NCBI GenBank assembly: GCA_036417435.1
Contig: CM070900.1
Span: 168,630,815 to 168,694,814 of the forward strand
Reading direction: 5' to 3'
Length of the DNA stretch: 64,000 nt
Source of the DNA: Inia geoffrensis
Lineage: Eukaryota > Chordata > Mammalia > Artiodactyla > Iniidae
Shown here: positions 35,279-45,335 of the stretch, one piece after another
Layout of the letters: each line of letters begins with the position of its first letter
How positions within the stretch are numbered: the first letter of the stretch is position 1
Notes under the pieces: generated by a model
Seen by the model: only the letters and a program-made list of their open reading frames with translations
Told to the model about the DNA's origin: nothing
The model's database searches: none
Translations under genes and position numbers: made by a program

Positions 35279-37901
35279 TATTCTTATCTATTGTTTTTAT
35301 GATACTATCATATTTTTCTTTAATATTAATTTTGCTCCATTGATCTTTTTTGCTTAATGTTTTCCTATTATCACTAAATGAGAAAAGATCAATGAAGGGA
35401 TGGCTTTATTTCAATAATGCTCATCTTCTCACAGTATATAAAAAAAGGCTCTGAAAGGAGCCGATAGGAGACATGATTCTTTATTCAGGCAAATATAAGT
35501 TTTCTATATTTACTTGAACAAACCATTATAATCTTTCAGAAGGTCTACGCACAACATGTGATTAACAAGAACAGTAATTTTTGCAGGTAGCTTTTGCAAA
35601 CAAGGGAAAATTAAATTTTTTCAACCGTCTTTCATATAGGTCCAGGAGAAAAGCTACTAGACAAGTCCTGTGGGCCAGTTTTAAGGAATTTTCTTAGACT
35701 AAGAATGAAAATAGTATCATTTCTTTTATCCACAACACACTATGAAAGTAGCTCTAAGCATTTCATATGTGCAAAAAATTGGGGATTAAATCATACTTCA
35801 AATCTTTCCTTAAGGCTTGTTAAACACCTTTCTTGAATAACCGTTCTGTTTTTTGTAATAAGTATGCTTCTTGTAAACAACATATAGATGCATTTATCTA
35901 TCAAACACATCTACTATTTTAAGGTCAAAATACATGCATTTATATTTATTATGATTGCTGATATTTTTGAATAATTTCTCCATTATTTTTTTTTGACAAT
36001 GGTTAATATTTTCTACTTCTTTATTTTGTTTTAATTTTTGTGTTTGTCCTATCTTGGTGAAAGTTTTCTGGCCTTTTTCTGCTTCTATCAAGTTCAAAAT
36101 TGTATTACACTCCTACTTTAAAAAAAAAATGCTACTATATATTTTAATGTTTATGAGTTTAATAATTTAGCTTGCATTTTCTCCCATGGGGAGTGGTGTG
36201 GAAGTGTGCAAGATGGATTTAAAAGTATGTTTTGTATTTTTTCACAAGTAATTTAATAGTATTTATACTTCATAAAAAATATTAAACATATAAAATATGA
36301 AAACTTGTAATGACAGTGACACCAAGAAAATGAATAAAAAGACTAGATTTACCTTTTTCCCTGGATGACATATTATAAATTGAAGCAGCCCTAAATTTTA
36401 CAAGTGACAGAGATGAAGAGTGTGATTTAGTTTCTTATCACTTCAGTGCCTTTAATGATAGTCTACAAGTATTGATGTCTTTCCAGTGACTTGTACAGAC
36501 ATTAACAATTGCTTTCAGAGTCAGAAAGTGGTTGGAACTTATTGGGTTGTTTTTTCATCTTGTAGTGCTATTTTCAGTTTTAGTAGCTTATGCAGTTATT
36601 TGTGTCAACTGTAACAGTTGTTTTTTTTTTTTTCTGATCTTGTTGGTAACAGAATTTTGTTTATGTCTCTCCAATAAATCACTAAAGTTATTGAATCTTG
36701 GATTATATGGAATGATTTATAGGGAAGTGACACAATGCAGAAATCTCATCATTTATTTTATTAAGTAAATCTGAATATAGTTCAATATAATTCTTATTAA
36801 AAAGGGTAAAGCCAATTATTTGGGGAAAAAAGGTTGTTAGTAGTACAAGATTGGAGAATAAGAAAAATATTTTCAACTTTCTACAATTGTTCTAAGCCCT
36901 ATTCCCTAAATAACTCTCCAGTAGCTTCTAATTTGGGGATTTAACTGGGTTAAAATCTTGAAAATCAAATGCTCTACAGTTATCTTTATGAAAAATCTCC
37001 TTATAAGTATGTAAATACTGTAATATAAAGTTTGGAGGGTAATTTTTAAATTTTTTATTTAAAATTCAACGTTTTACTCTTCTTGGCATGCTTCTGTATA
37101 AAAACTAAGCAGTCTCCCATTCTTACCCATCCATTATTTGAACCTGAAATCACTTTCACATATTTCATTGGTCACTACAGTGTCACAATTTAAATAATTT
37201 GTTGCTGCAGCTTACCTTAAATTTAACAATTATATTAGGAATTATTTATTTTCTTGCCTCTTGAAAGCTTTAATTTGCATATGGTATTCATTATAGTAAT
37301 GGGAATGCAACATACAATGATTACTCTTGACTGATCTCTTAGTGAAATTTTCAACTTTTGTCCTTAATATTCTTGTCCTAATAAAATATTCTCTGTGTTT
37401 CAATGAGATATATTGATAAAAAATGTCATTATGTCTTTGTAATCTAGAAGAACCCCCTATTACTTCTCCCATCTCCTGTTATCAGGAATAAATGATCTCA
37501 GCCAAGTCTTCTCACTTGCCAGCCTTAAATGTAAATACTTATATTTCATAAAAGTTGCTTTTAATCAAGGTATGTTTATTTGAACAGGGTTCAAATTAAA
37601 TATTAATTTGTGATGTGTCAAAGATATTTGAAAATTAATGTGAATACATGCCACTATTAGCAAAGCTTTTATTAAGTGCCTAATGTTGTGCTATGCTTCA
37701 TCCCAGTGCTTAATATGGAGAATATTCAGTAACAACTTATGGTATTTCCATAACCCATCGTATTATTCTGTTTTCCTGTTATTTTCCCAATATGCACATG
37801 CAGTTTCTTATGTGATTATTTCTACAACTGAATAAGTAACAGATGATTATTTAGTCTTTGAGGAAGATATTAGACCGTGCCATATCATTTGGCATTAGTT
37901 T
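35279..37901. other. Unassigned AT-rich interval, 2.6 kb
   Basis: No gene or transposon recognised. T runs occur near 35987 and 36622. Open frames (78 codons at 36532-36768, 76 at 37242-37472) show no family features. Confidence 0.5.
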
Positions 37902-38372
37902 TGTTAAACAGCAATTAGCATCGAGCTGCAAAGAGCAAAAATCTTTATTTGGGGTCTTAGGAGTTATAATTAGGGAGACACAGATTCCAATAAAACTGAA
38001 AGTGCTCGGGTAAGAGAAAGGATCGGGGGCTTATACAGGCAAAAGCCACAGGGTTGTTAAAGTTTTCTTGTAAGAATGATGATTGACTCTGATGCAAAAA
38101 GAGAAATATTTGTCCTTAAGGGATAGACTGTCATGAATTATTTAGGGTAAGGGTACAAAAAGTATCTTGAGTTTCTGGAACATTGTGCAGATGTTCTGGA
38201 TGCCTATGTTAAGATAATAAGTGGTCAAAAGTTCAGATTCTGTCTGGGCTGAGATGTGCCTGAGTCCCACTTTTTCAATGTCCTCCCAGGTCCACTTTAG
38301 AGGGTGCTCTTAGCAACACTGATTCCATTTTTTTTTTTTTTTACACTGGCTCCATTTTGATTTTCATTTCCC
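37902..38372 (-). mobile_element. ERV1-like LTR, family A, minus copy
   Basis: The plus strand starts TGTTAAACAGCAATTAGC and carries TTTATT at 37944-37949, an AATAAA poly-A signal on the minus strand. Its far part, reverse-complemented, gives CAGTGTTGCTAAGAGCACC, GAAAAAGTGGGACTCAGGC and CAGCCCAGACAGAATCTGAA. These pair closely with the plus-strand LTR at 41103-41336. The outer boundary is uncertain because a T run follows. A solitary or partial LTR with no internal viral genes beside it. Confidence 0.75.
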
Positions 38373-38450
38373 AGTTTAACAAGTGTGAACACTACAAAAC
38401 CATTATAAAATGTTCTAACATGATTAACTTGATAAATCAGGATGTTTTAG

Positions 38451-38462
38451 AAGATGTTCTTC
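38451..38462. repeat. Left target duplication of CHR SINE
   Basis: AAGATGTTCTTC, repeated exactly at 38677-38688. Confidence 0.9.
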
Positions 38463-38676
38463 GGGCTTCCCTGGTGGCGCAGTGGTTGGGAGTCCGCCTG
38501 CCGATGCAGGCGACGCGGGTTCGTGCCTCGGTGCGGGAGGATCCCACGTGCTGCGTAGCGGCTGGGCCCGTGGGCCATGGCCGCTGAGCCTGTGCGTCGG
38601 GGCCTGTGCTCCGCAACGGGAGAAGCCACAGCAGTAAGAGGCCCGCGTACCGCAACAAAAAACAAACGAACAAAAA
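38463..38676 (+). mobile_element. CHR SINE, young short type
   Basis: Complete copy with GC-rich body, ending GCCCGCGTACCGCAACAAAA and an A-rich tail. Bounded by a perfect 12-bp target duplication. Overlapping open frames on both strands (60-88 codons) are SINE shadows. Confidence 0.97.
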
Positions 38677-38688
38677 AAGATGTTCTTC
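38677..38688. repeat. Right target duplication of CHR SINE
   Basis: AAGATGTTCTTC, matching 38451-38462. Confidence 0.9.
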
Positions 38689-39164
38689 AAAATATATGTT
38701 ATTAAAAACTCAAAACCAGTGAGACCACTATTACTCCAGATAGTGTTTCAGAGTGGCAAGGGATTGAATTTAAATTATGAAACTAGAAGTCTTTTTTAAT
38801 ATAAGGTATATGCAGTCTTGTGATGTCTTTTCTGCTTATATTTCTCTTGGCTTGATATGTCTCCAACTGGAGTTACTACACAATGCACGAATAAAGTGAT
38901 TAGATTTTATGAAGATGATGGTATATTAGTCCAAAGATAAAGGAAAAAATTAGAGCTTTTCACTTAAAACAGGAAACATCTATCCAAACTGCAGAGCATT
39001 ACTCCAACCTCTCCTTCCACGACATTGATTCACTGTCATGTTGTTCTTCCATTCAACACAACTGGAGAAGAGATCAGTGTGTTTGAAATTAGGTTGTCAC
39101 AGGTAGTAGAATTAATCCTAATCTCAGCTATGGTTAAGAATCAAATTTTGATCTTTAAAATTTC
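38689..39164. other. Unassigned interval
   Basis: No feature recognised. Confidence 0.5.
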
Positions 39165-39177
39165 TATATGAGACATT
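39165..39177. repeat. Left target duplication of old L1
   Basis: TATATGAGACATT, repeated exactly at 40762-40774. Immediately followed by a T run that represents the poly-A tail of a minus-strand L1. Confidence 0.8.
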
Positions 39178-39427
39178 TTTTTTAGCAGTTTAAAATTATG
39201 TTAAAAAGCATAACATAAAATTTATCCTCTTACCCAGTTTTTAAGTGTGTAGTTTACTAGTCTTAGCTACTATATTCACATCGTTATGCAACAGAGCTCT
39301 AGAACTTTTTCAGCTTGCAAAACCAAAACCCTATACACATTGAACAACTACTTCCCTCCGCCCTCCCCCAGCCCCTGGAAACCACAGTTCTACTTTTTAT
39401 TTGTATGGCTTTGATTACTTTAGATAT
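39178..39427 (-). mobile_element. Old L1M 3' UTR, 3' half of a twin-primed insertion
   Basis: The plus strand shows, after a T run, the reverse complement of an L1M 3' UTR: AAGCATAACATAAAATTTATCC, TTTTTAAGTGTGTAGTTTAC, AGCTCTAGAACTTTTTCAGC, CCCTGGAAACCACAGTTC. It stops at about 39427, at the L1 position that directly follows the one ending the forward piece near 40769. Confidence 0.85.
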
Positions 39428-39492
39428 ATTGCAGCATTATGCACAATATCCAAGAGATGGAAGCAACCCAAATGTCCCTAGAAGATGAATGG
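39428..39492 (+). mobile_element. Same L1, inverted 5' half, part 1
   Basis: GCAGCATTATGCACAATATCC, then AGATGGAAGCAACCCAAATG and AGATGAATGG, is ORF2 C-terminal DNA in the opposite orientation to 39178-39427. It is cut at 39492 by an LTR and resumes at 40053. Confidence 0.88.
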
Positions 39493-40052
39493 TGCTGGGA
39501 AGGAAGGAGTTTTTCTCTACCCTTTTAGGTTCTTCTGGCTGGTCTACGAATTAAGTTGACATGAGACACAAAAGTAGAAGAAAATCAAACAAAAGTTTAA
39601 TAATATGTATATATGGGAGAGACCCAGGAAAACTGAGTAACTCAACAAAATGGCTGAAAGCTTCACCTTAAACACCATCTTCAGCTAAAGACAAAAGAAA
39701 ATGTTGGGGGTAACAGTTTGGGACTTCATAGGGGTAGAAGGTAATCCACATGAAGATGGAAAAACAAATGCTTGGTAAGCAAATTTATGCTGGGCCGTGC
39801 AGAGAGAATGGGACACAGAGAGGAATTTTAACAGACTTTTCTGGGTTCCTCTCTGTCTATCATACCTAGTTCATATTATACTATAGATATCTATGGGATA
39901 GCTCCATTCCTGGAACAAGGCTTTTACCTAAATTCTTTCAGACAGTTAGGTGGAAAGTCAGAGTTTCTTCCTGAGTCTTCTAGGCCTTGACTGTTTTCAG
40001 CTCTGCATGCCAAAAAGATGCATTTTGGGGTGACAAATTTTGCTCCCTTACA
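39493..40052 (-). mobile_element. Solo ERV1-like LTR, family B, with 4-bp target duplication
   Basis: A 560-bp unit beginning TGCTGGGAAGG and ending TCCCTTACA on the plus strand. It is flanked on both sides by ATGG (39489-39492 and 40053-40056) and splits an L1 exactly at GATGAATGGATAAA. A 4-bp duplication is typical of gammaretrovirus-like (ERV1) integration. Orientation is minus: the ATTAAA signal is the complement of 39596-39601, and the region around it matches the plus-strand LTR at 41983-42477. No internal viral sequence is present, so this is what recombination between two LTRs leaves behind. Confidence 0.9.
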
Positions 40053-40131
40053 ATGGATAAAAGAAATGCGGCCTATACATACAATGAAGTATTATTCTGT
40101 TTTAAAAAAAACAAGGAAATTCTGTCACATG
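40053..40131 (+). mobile_element. Same L1, inverted 5' half, part 2
   Basis: ATGGATAAAAGAAATGCGGCC, ACAATGAAGTATTATTCTG and GGAAATTCTGTCACATG continue the L1 ORF2 end from 39492. They run up to a second inserted LTR. Confidence 0.85.
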
Positions 40132-40689
40132 TTTGTGGTGTAAGCCTGATAACTGGTTTTTCTTTTTTGTAATGCAAGTTCCTGACTTAAACTTTGATTT
40201 AAGTGGATGCTGAGGCATCCACTTCAAAGATGGCTATCTGAATAAACACCTTGCCAGACACAGGACTAGTAGATGGTTCAGGCCACCCTGCCCTCCCCCT
40301 CTCTCCATCCCCACCAAACTTCCTTTGTTTAAAGATCATTGGATGATTACATTACTGACAGTTTGGCCACTTTTTCTTTTCCTTTTTTTTTTTTTCTTTT
40401 CTTCCTGTGCATTATTCCCACTCTTATGTTTTAAATTCACCAGTAGAGAGTGAACCTGTGGAAACTTAACGCCCGCCCCCCCCCCCCCCCCCCCCGCCAC
40501 CCCTTCATCCCAATAAAAGCAGAATCCCAGGCTTTCACACTTCCTCTTGCTGTGTGGCCCCAGGCATGCTGTGTAGCCTCCAGAAACTGTGAGTAATAAA
40601 CATTTTTATTTTTTCACTTTCCTGATGGTTACTGCTGAGGGTGTCTTGCAATCATAATAAGAACAACAAAGGCTGGTCCAGCCACTACA
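40132..40689 (+). mobile_element. ERVL-like LTR, family C, with poly-C tract
   Basis: Inserted in the same L1. It ends GGTCCAGCCACTACA at 40689, after which L1 text resumes. It has two AATAAA signals (40512-40517 and 40595-40600). Typical U5-like text follows them (TGACTGCTGAGGGTGTCTTGC-like near 40630). A run of about 20 C (40476-40495) sits just before the first signal. The left edge is approximate, and no clean target duplication could be fixed. It is a different family from its neighbours, probably ERVL by its overall form. Confidence 0.7.
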
Positions 40690-40769
40690 TCTGTCCTTGA
40701 GGACATTATGCTAAGCGAAAATAAGTCAGTCACAAAAAGATAAATACTGTATGATTCCAATTATATGAG
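40690..40769 (+). mobile_element. Same L1, inverted 5' half, part 3
   Basis: CCTTGAGGACATTATGCTAAG, CAGTCACAAAAAGATAAATAC and TGTATGATTCCAATTATATGAG complete the inverted half. The last 8 bases (TATATGAG) are shared by the L1 and the target duplication. Confidence 0.87.
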
Positions 40770-40774
40770 ACATT
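40762..40774. repeat. Right target duplication of old L1
   Basis: TATATGAGACATT, matching 39165-39177. Confidence 0.8.
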
Positions 40775-40869
40775 ACATGTTAATTACTTTATTACTTTCT
40801 AAGTTTGTCAATAAACTACAAATTTTAAGAGGATTTTGGTATGTGAAAAGAAAATCAAAATGTAGTCAG

Positions 40870-41102
40870 GGGCTTCCCTGGTGGTGCAGTGGTTGACAGT
40901 CCTCCTGCCGATGCAGGGGACACGGGTTCGTGCCCCGGTCCGGGATGATCCCACATGCCGCGGAGCGGCTGGGCCCGTGAGCCATGGCCGCTGAGCCTGC
41001 GCGTCCGGAGCCTGTGCTCCGCAACGGGAGAGGCCACAACAGTGAGAGGCCCGTGTACCGCAAAAAAAAAAAAAATAAAAATTAAAAAAAAATATATATA
41101 TA
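40870..41102 (+). mobile_element. CHR SINE, young short type
   Basis: Complete copy with tail GTACCGCAAAAA followed by an A/T-rich (TA)n end. Flanked by TAGTCAG at 40863-40869 and 41103-41109. Overlapping minus-strand frames (60-135 codons) are SINE shadows. Confidence 0.96.
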
Positions 41103-41336
41103 TAGTCAGTATTGCTAAGAGAGCTTTCTAAAATGGAGCCGGAGGCAATTGAGGAAGTGGGACTTATCCACCTCTCAGCCCAGATGGAATCTGAACTTTT
41201 AACCCCACAGAACACTTGGTTTTATGGGGATCTGTGTCTCCTGAATTGCAGTTCCTGTGATTCCTAATTGTAATTCTTAAGACTCCAAATAAAGTTCTTT
41301 GTTCTCTGTAGCATCAATACTAATTATTGTTCGACA
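41103..41336 (+). mobile_element. ERV1-like LTR, family A, plus copy with internal deletion
   Basis: CAGTATTGCTAAGAGAGC, GAGGAAGTGGGACTTATCC and CAGCCCAGATGGAATCTGAA pair with the reverse complement of 37902-38372. Then AATAAA at 41288-41293 and the end TTGTTCGACA at 41336. Compared with the minus copy, about 200 bases are missing between TCTGAACTTTTAACCCC and the poly-A region. Confidence 0.78.
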
Positions 41337-41982
41337 GGTATAATTCAGACACTTAGAATTTATTAACTACCTACTATATAAAAGGAATGTCACTTCTTAG
41401 TGCATGTGAAGTAAATAGTAGATGGAAATGACATTTACTCTCAAATAATTATAACTAGGTCCATTCATCAGTTGTCAAAGGATTAGATTTATAAACACAA
41501 AAATTCCAGAACAGCTGTATGTATATCATGCCATTCATTTAAAATATTTTAGAAACATGCTATCCCATGCCAAATAAGAATTAGTAAGAAAACCACTGCA
41601 TTTATTATATCTCCATATAGCTGTACACTTATTCCAAAAACATCCAATTCTTACTGAAGAAACAAGTTTATACTGAGACAAATTGCTTGGTAGTATCAGG
41701 ATTTATGTGGATAGTCTTTCAAGTTGTGCTTTATAAATGTTTCCAACTAAGATACATTTCAGAGAAACCAAAAAGGTAATGTGCCCCTGCCCTGAGAATG
41801 TTCTAAAACTAGGAAAAAAAGGTTATTTTATAAGTCTTATTGCCTATATTTTATTTATAATATATATGTATTTATAGTAAGTATATTGTATAATATTCTG
41901 CTTGATTAGTTAAAGGGTGACTTGATACTTCTAGTTGGAAAATATTTGATAGCCTTCATTTTTTTCAAAATCAGAAACATGT
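41337..41982. other. Unassigned AT-rich interval
   Basis: No feature recognised. TA-rich around 41850-41895. Confidence 0.45.
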
Positions 41983-42477
41983 TTGCCCTCTTTAAGGTTC
42001 TTAATATGTCTCTTTGGCATAAAGATTATCTTAGGCTGATTATTTTTAAGGAACAGTAGCCTTAAGGAAAGCTCTGAAAGCCAAGAATCAGTTACCTTTT
42101 GAAAGAGACATTTACATTTTGTAAGAAAAATCTCCATTTGTATGGGTGTCTCCCTCTCTGTGCCAGAAAGAGAATGGTGACTAAATCTCTAGAAACTCTG
42201 GGAGAAGGGAAAGACCTAAATCTGTATAACAACCTTACCTTTATTTATTGTATTTTTCCCAATAGCTCCCCACAACTGGCTGCCTCACTCCGCACCATCT
42301 TATTGGGACAAATCCAAGTGTTACTCAGTTTTCATGGGTCTCTCCCATTTTTACAGGAGGTATACATGTTATTAAACTTCTGTCTGTTTTTCTCCTGTTA
42401 AGCTGTCTCCTATTACAAGGCACGTCTCAGCCAAGAACCTTAAGGATTAGAAGGAAATTTATTCTTCCTCCCCTACA
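41983..42477 (+). mobile_element. ERV1-like LTR, family B, plus copy
   Basis: It contains TCTCTTTGGCATAAAGATTATC, GTGCCAGAAAGAGAATGGTGAC, CAATAGCTCCCCACAACTGG and GGGTCTCTCCC. It then has ATTAAA at 42371-42376 and the end TTCCTCCCCTACA at 42477. ATGT precedes (41979-41982) and follows (42478-42481), a possible 4-bp target duplication. If that is right, the first bases TT are a mutated TG. It shares its poly-A region with the minus copy at 39493-40052. Open frames over it are not genes. Confidence 0.8.
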
Positions 42478-42670
42478 ATGTGAAAGATATCAACGAAGAT
42501 TCAAATACAGAAAGAAAAATCACCTTCTAATAAACTAAGAATAATTAGATATATCTTACATTTACATTCAGTTGAACTAGGATAAACACTTTGACTCTGG
42601 AACTTTTAGCTAGATGATAGTTTTCCACACTTTTCAGGTAAAGAAATGACATTTAGAAAGATGTCCAAAC

Positions 42671-42879
42671 TTTTTTTTTTTTTTTCTCCGTACGCGGGCC
42701 TCTCACTGTTGTGGCCTCTCCCGTTGCGGAGCACAGGCTCCGGACACACATGTTCAGTGGCCATGGCTCACGGGCCCAGCCACTCTGTGGCATGTGGGAT
42801 CCTCCCGGACCAGGGTACAAACCCGTGTCCCCTGCATCGGCAGGCGGACTCTCAACCACTGCGCCACCAGGGAAGCCCA
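42671..42879 (-). mobile_element. CHR SINE, young short type
   Basis: Reverse-complement copy: T run, CGTACGCGGGCCTCTCACTG, and end CCACCAGGGAAGCCC at 42879. Complete. No clear target duplication seen. Confidence 0.96.
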
Positions 42880-42996
42880 CATAATTATTTTTTAAACTGT
42901 GCCTTCTACTTCGATTTAGTATTGAGAAAAATAAACCTATTATATTTTTCCTTGAAAAATCTCTTATGAAACAATAAAAATAAGCAAATCAGCAAA

Positions 42997-43392
42997 TGTT
43001 TAGGAGCCTAGCTCCTAGACCTTTAACCCAGTGCTGCAGCTGTTATAAAGAGATGGAAAAGAATAAGAAACAGAAACCTCAATTAAGTAGAAGTGGGAGA
43101 CCAGAAGGGGGAGTGCTCATGCCCTGTGGGGATAGCAGAGCCCAAGAGAAAGAAGAAATACTCTTCTTTCCTGGCAACGGCTCAGCCAGTGGAAAACCAT
43201 GGACTCTATTTATTATGGTCCTCCCAACTTCCTTTTCCTCTCTATAAAAAAATGTTTTCTTTCCCTTGCCATGTGGGAACTGACACATGGCTCACCACAG
43301 TTGCAGTCCCTGAATTACAATTCTCTGCTGATCCCAGATAAACCCATCTTTGCTGAAAAAATACCTAGCAGTATATTTCTTTCATGTCGACA
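42997..43392 (+). mobile_element. ERV1-like LTR, family D
   Basis: Begins near TGTTTAGGAGCC and ends near TTCATGTCGACA. A TATA-box-like TATAAAA lies at 43243-43249. About 90-130 bases on come the R/U5-like segment CCCTGAATTACAATTCTCTGC and a degenerate poly-A signal (GATAAA near 43337). This is the normal LTR order of promoter, then poly-A. Four overlapping frames of 69-83 codons carry no family features. Confidence 0.72.
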
Positions 43393-43694
43393 GAGGCATT
43401 CTAAGAAAAGCAGACACTTGGAATTCTTTTAAATTCTTAAAATCTTCCACTTAAAGCCTATAGACCAGTTTCTCTCTTTAGATACAAACTCCAAGCAGGT
43501 ACCCACGCAAACACCACTACCTCTGAAACTCAGACACAAAGAGGCACACCAAAAGGAAACAATCCCTTGGACATCAGTTTGTCTTCAACATTCTCCTCTG
43601 CCATTATTTGATTTGTCTTTCAGCTATCCTATTTCAAAAGTTTGAACTCTAATTTTGCCAAAATTATTGACCATAAGGACAACCTGTGTGAATC
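43393..43694. other. Unassigned interval
   Basis: No feature recognised. Confidence 0.45.
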
Positions 43695-43708
43695 AAAACC
43701 ACTTCATG
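43695..43708. repeat. Left target duplication of CHR SINE
   Basis: AAAACCACTTCATG. The right copy at 44023-44037 is AAAACCCACTTCATG, with one extra C. Confidence 0.88.
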
Positions 43709-44022
43709 GGCTTCCCTGGTAGTGCAGTGGTTAAGAATCCACCTGCCAATGCAGGGGACACGGGTTCGAGCCCTGGTCCAGGAAGATCCCACATGCCACG
43801 GAGCAGCTAAGCCCGTGCGCCACAACTGCTGACGCCCGCACGCCTAGAGCCCGTGCTCTGCAACAAGAGAAGCCACTGCAATGAGAAGCCGACGCACCGC
43901 AACGAAGAGTAGTCCCCGCTCGCCGCAACTAAAGAAAGCCCACGCTCAGCTACGAAGACCTAACACAACCCAAAATAAATAAATTTAAAAAATAAAATAA
44001 ATAAATGTAAAAAAACAACAAG
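43709..44022 (+). mobile_element. CHR SINE, long older type, with intact Pol III boxes
   Basis: Full-length long CHR copy from GGCTTCCCTGG to a (AAATAA)n tail. The tRNA-like head still has a consensus A box (TAGTGCAGTGG, 43720-43730, fitting TRGYNNARNNG) and a perfect B box (GGTTCGAGCCC, 43763-43773). The minus-strand frame at 43731-43928 is a shadow. Confidence 0.96.
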
Positions 44023-44037
44023 AAAACCCACTTCATG
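44023..44037. repeat. Right target duplication of CHR SINE
   Basis: AAAACCCACTTCATG, matching 43695-43708 with one inserted C. Confidence 0.88.
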
Positions 44038-44494
44038 TCTGTAGTATGCCCAGAAAAGCATTATACCTACTGGGGGCTATTACTGTTCACAATTAAAACA
44101 TAAACATTAAAAAACATGAGTCATTCATGAGTTTGAACACTTTTACTGACAGCAGTAGTCTCCATATCAGTGTGCTGAATGCATCGTCAAAATACTTTAT
44201 AGAGGTGTCATTTATAATTTTAGACAAGCTTCCCAAACTGACTTTGCCCCCTCTACCAAGACATGATCCTCGCATTCACATCAGAGATATTCTATCCCTT
44301 AACACAGATAGATGGATAAGAATTCTTTTTTCCTGTTAATGAAACTGTAACTATGATGACAATAAATGTAATTTTAAATAGGTCACTGCATAAACAAAGA
44401 TAAACTGCTTATAATTAATATTCATTTTGGAATTAAGGTGAAAAAAGTAAAACAAGTGATATAAAGAGATAATTGTTTAATTCAGTATAAATAG
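44038..44494. other. Unassigned interval
   Basis: No repeat or gene recognised. Confidence 0.45.
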
Positions 44495-44711
44495 TTTTTT
44501 TTTTTTTTTTTTTTGCGGTACCCGGGCCTCTTCTTGTCGTGGCCTCTCCCGTTGCAGAGCACAGGCTCCGGAAGCGCAGGCTCAGCGGCCCTGGCTCACG
44601 GGCCCAGCCGCTCCGCGGCATGTGGGATGTTCGCGGACAGGACCGGGGCACGAACCCGTTTTCCCGTTATTGGCAGGCGGACTCTCAACCACTACGCCAC
44701 CAGGGAAGCCC
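44495..44711 (-). mobile_element. CHR SINE, young short type, diverged
   Basis: Reverse-complement copy from a T run through GCGGTACCCGGGCCTC to CCACCAGGGAAGCCC. It carries several private changes, among them a GGACAGGACCGGGG region with extra bases and TTCCCGTTATTGGCAGG. Confidence 0.95.
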
Positions 44712-44919
44712 TTAAATCACCTTCTTTAATGTGGTTTATCCTGTGTAGTTCCCAGCAGAAGAGAATTTCCAAGTTCAAAAGCAACATAAGCCTGGTAAGC
44801 CTCACACAATTTCTGCACCTTCAGTTTCTGAAATATAGTTTCATTCAAGATATTTTAAAATTAATATTACTATTATTTATACTTTTAGTCCTATAGAAAG
44901 TAGTATTAATAACTATTCA

Positions 44920-45335
44920 TTCAACCTTGATTCTTGTAATGGAGTGATAGTTATCCCTCAGTATTCTATATATCCTTACTTCCTAAATTTATCCAAACCT
45001 GGAGTTTTAGGTGGTCATAAGTTACCCAGAATAAACAGTACATTTTCCAAGCTCCCTTGAAGCTAAGCATTCCTAAGTGTCCCAGTTCCATCCACTAGAT
45101 ATAAAATGAAGCGTCATATGGCAGCTTCCAGGAATATTTCTTAAGAGACAACCAATCATATGTGCCTCACACTTCTTTTTCATGCTGAGACTTGGAATGC
45201 ATATACAGCTGCAGCCTCATCCTGAATTATATGACAAAGGCCACCTAGAAAAAGCAGAAACCTGGGGACATTTCAGTCCTTCAGGACTATGGAGCAGAAC
45301 TGCCATAACAGCCCTAGAGATCTTACCTCTGTTTC
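44920..45335 (+). mobile_element. Ancient interspersed repeat, family uncertain
   Basis: Text such as AAACCTGGAGTTTTAGGTGG, CATTTTCCAAGCTCCCTTG and GGAGCAGAACTGCCATAACAGCCC resembles a widespread old mammalian repeat, LTR- or DNA-transposon-derived. I cannot name it. The open frame at 45182-45445 (87 codons) lies in and beyond it. Confidence 0.4.

Noticed and set aside
40808..41215. 135-codon minus-strand open frame, the joint second longest of the window, with GC-rich codons
   Set aside because: It is the reverse strand of a CHR SINE and its flanks. The same peptide (ASPVAEHRLRTRRLSGHGS) recurs at every young CHR copy.
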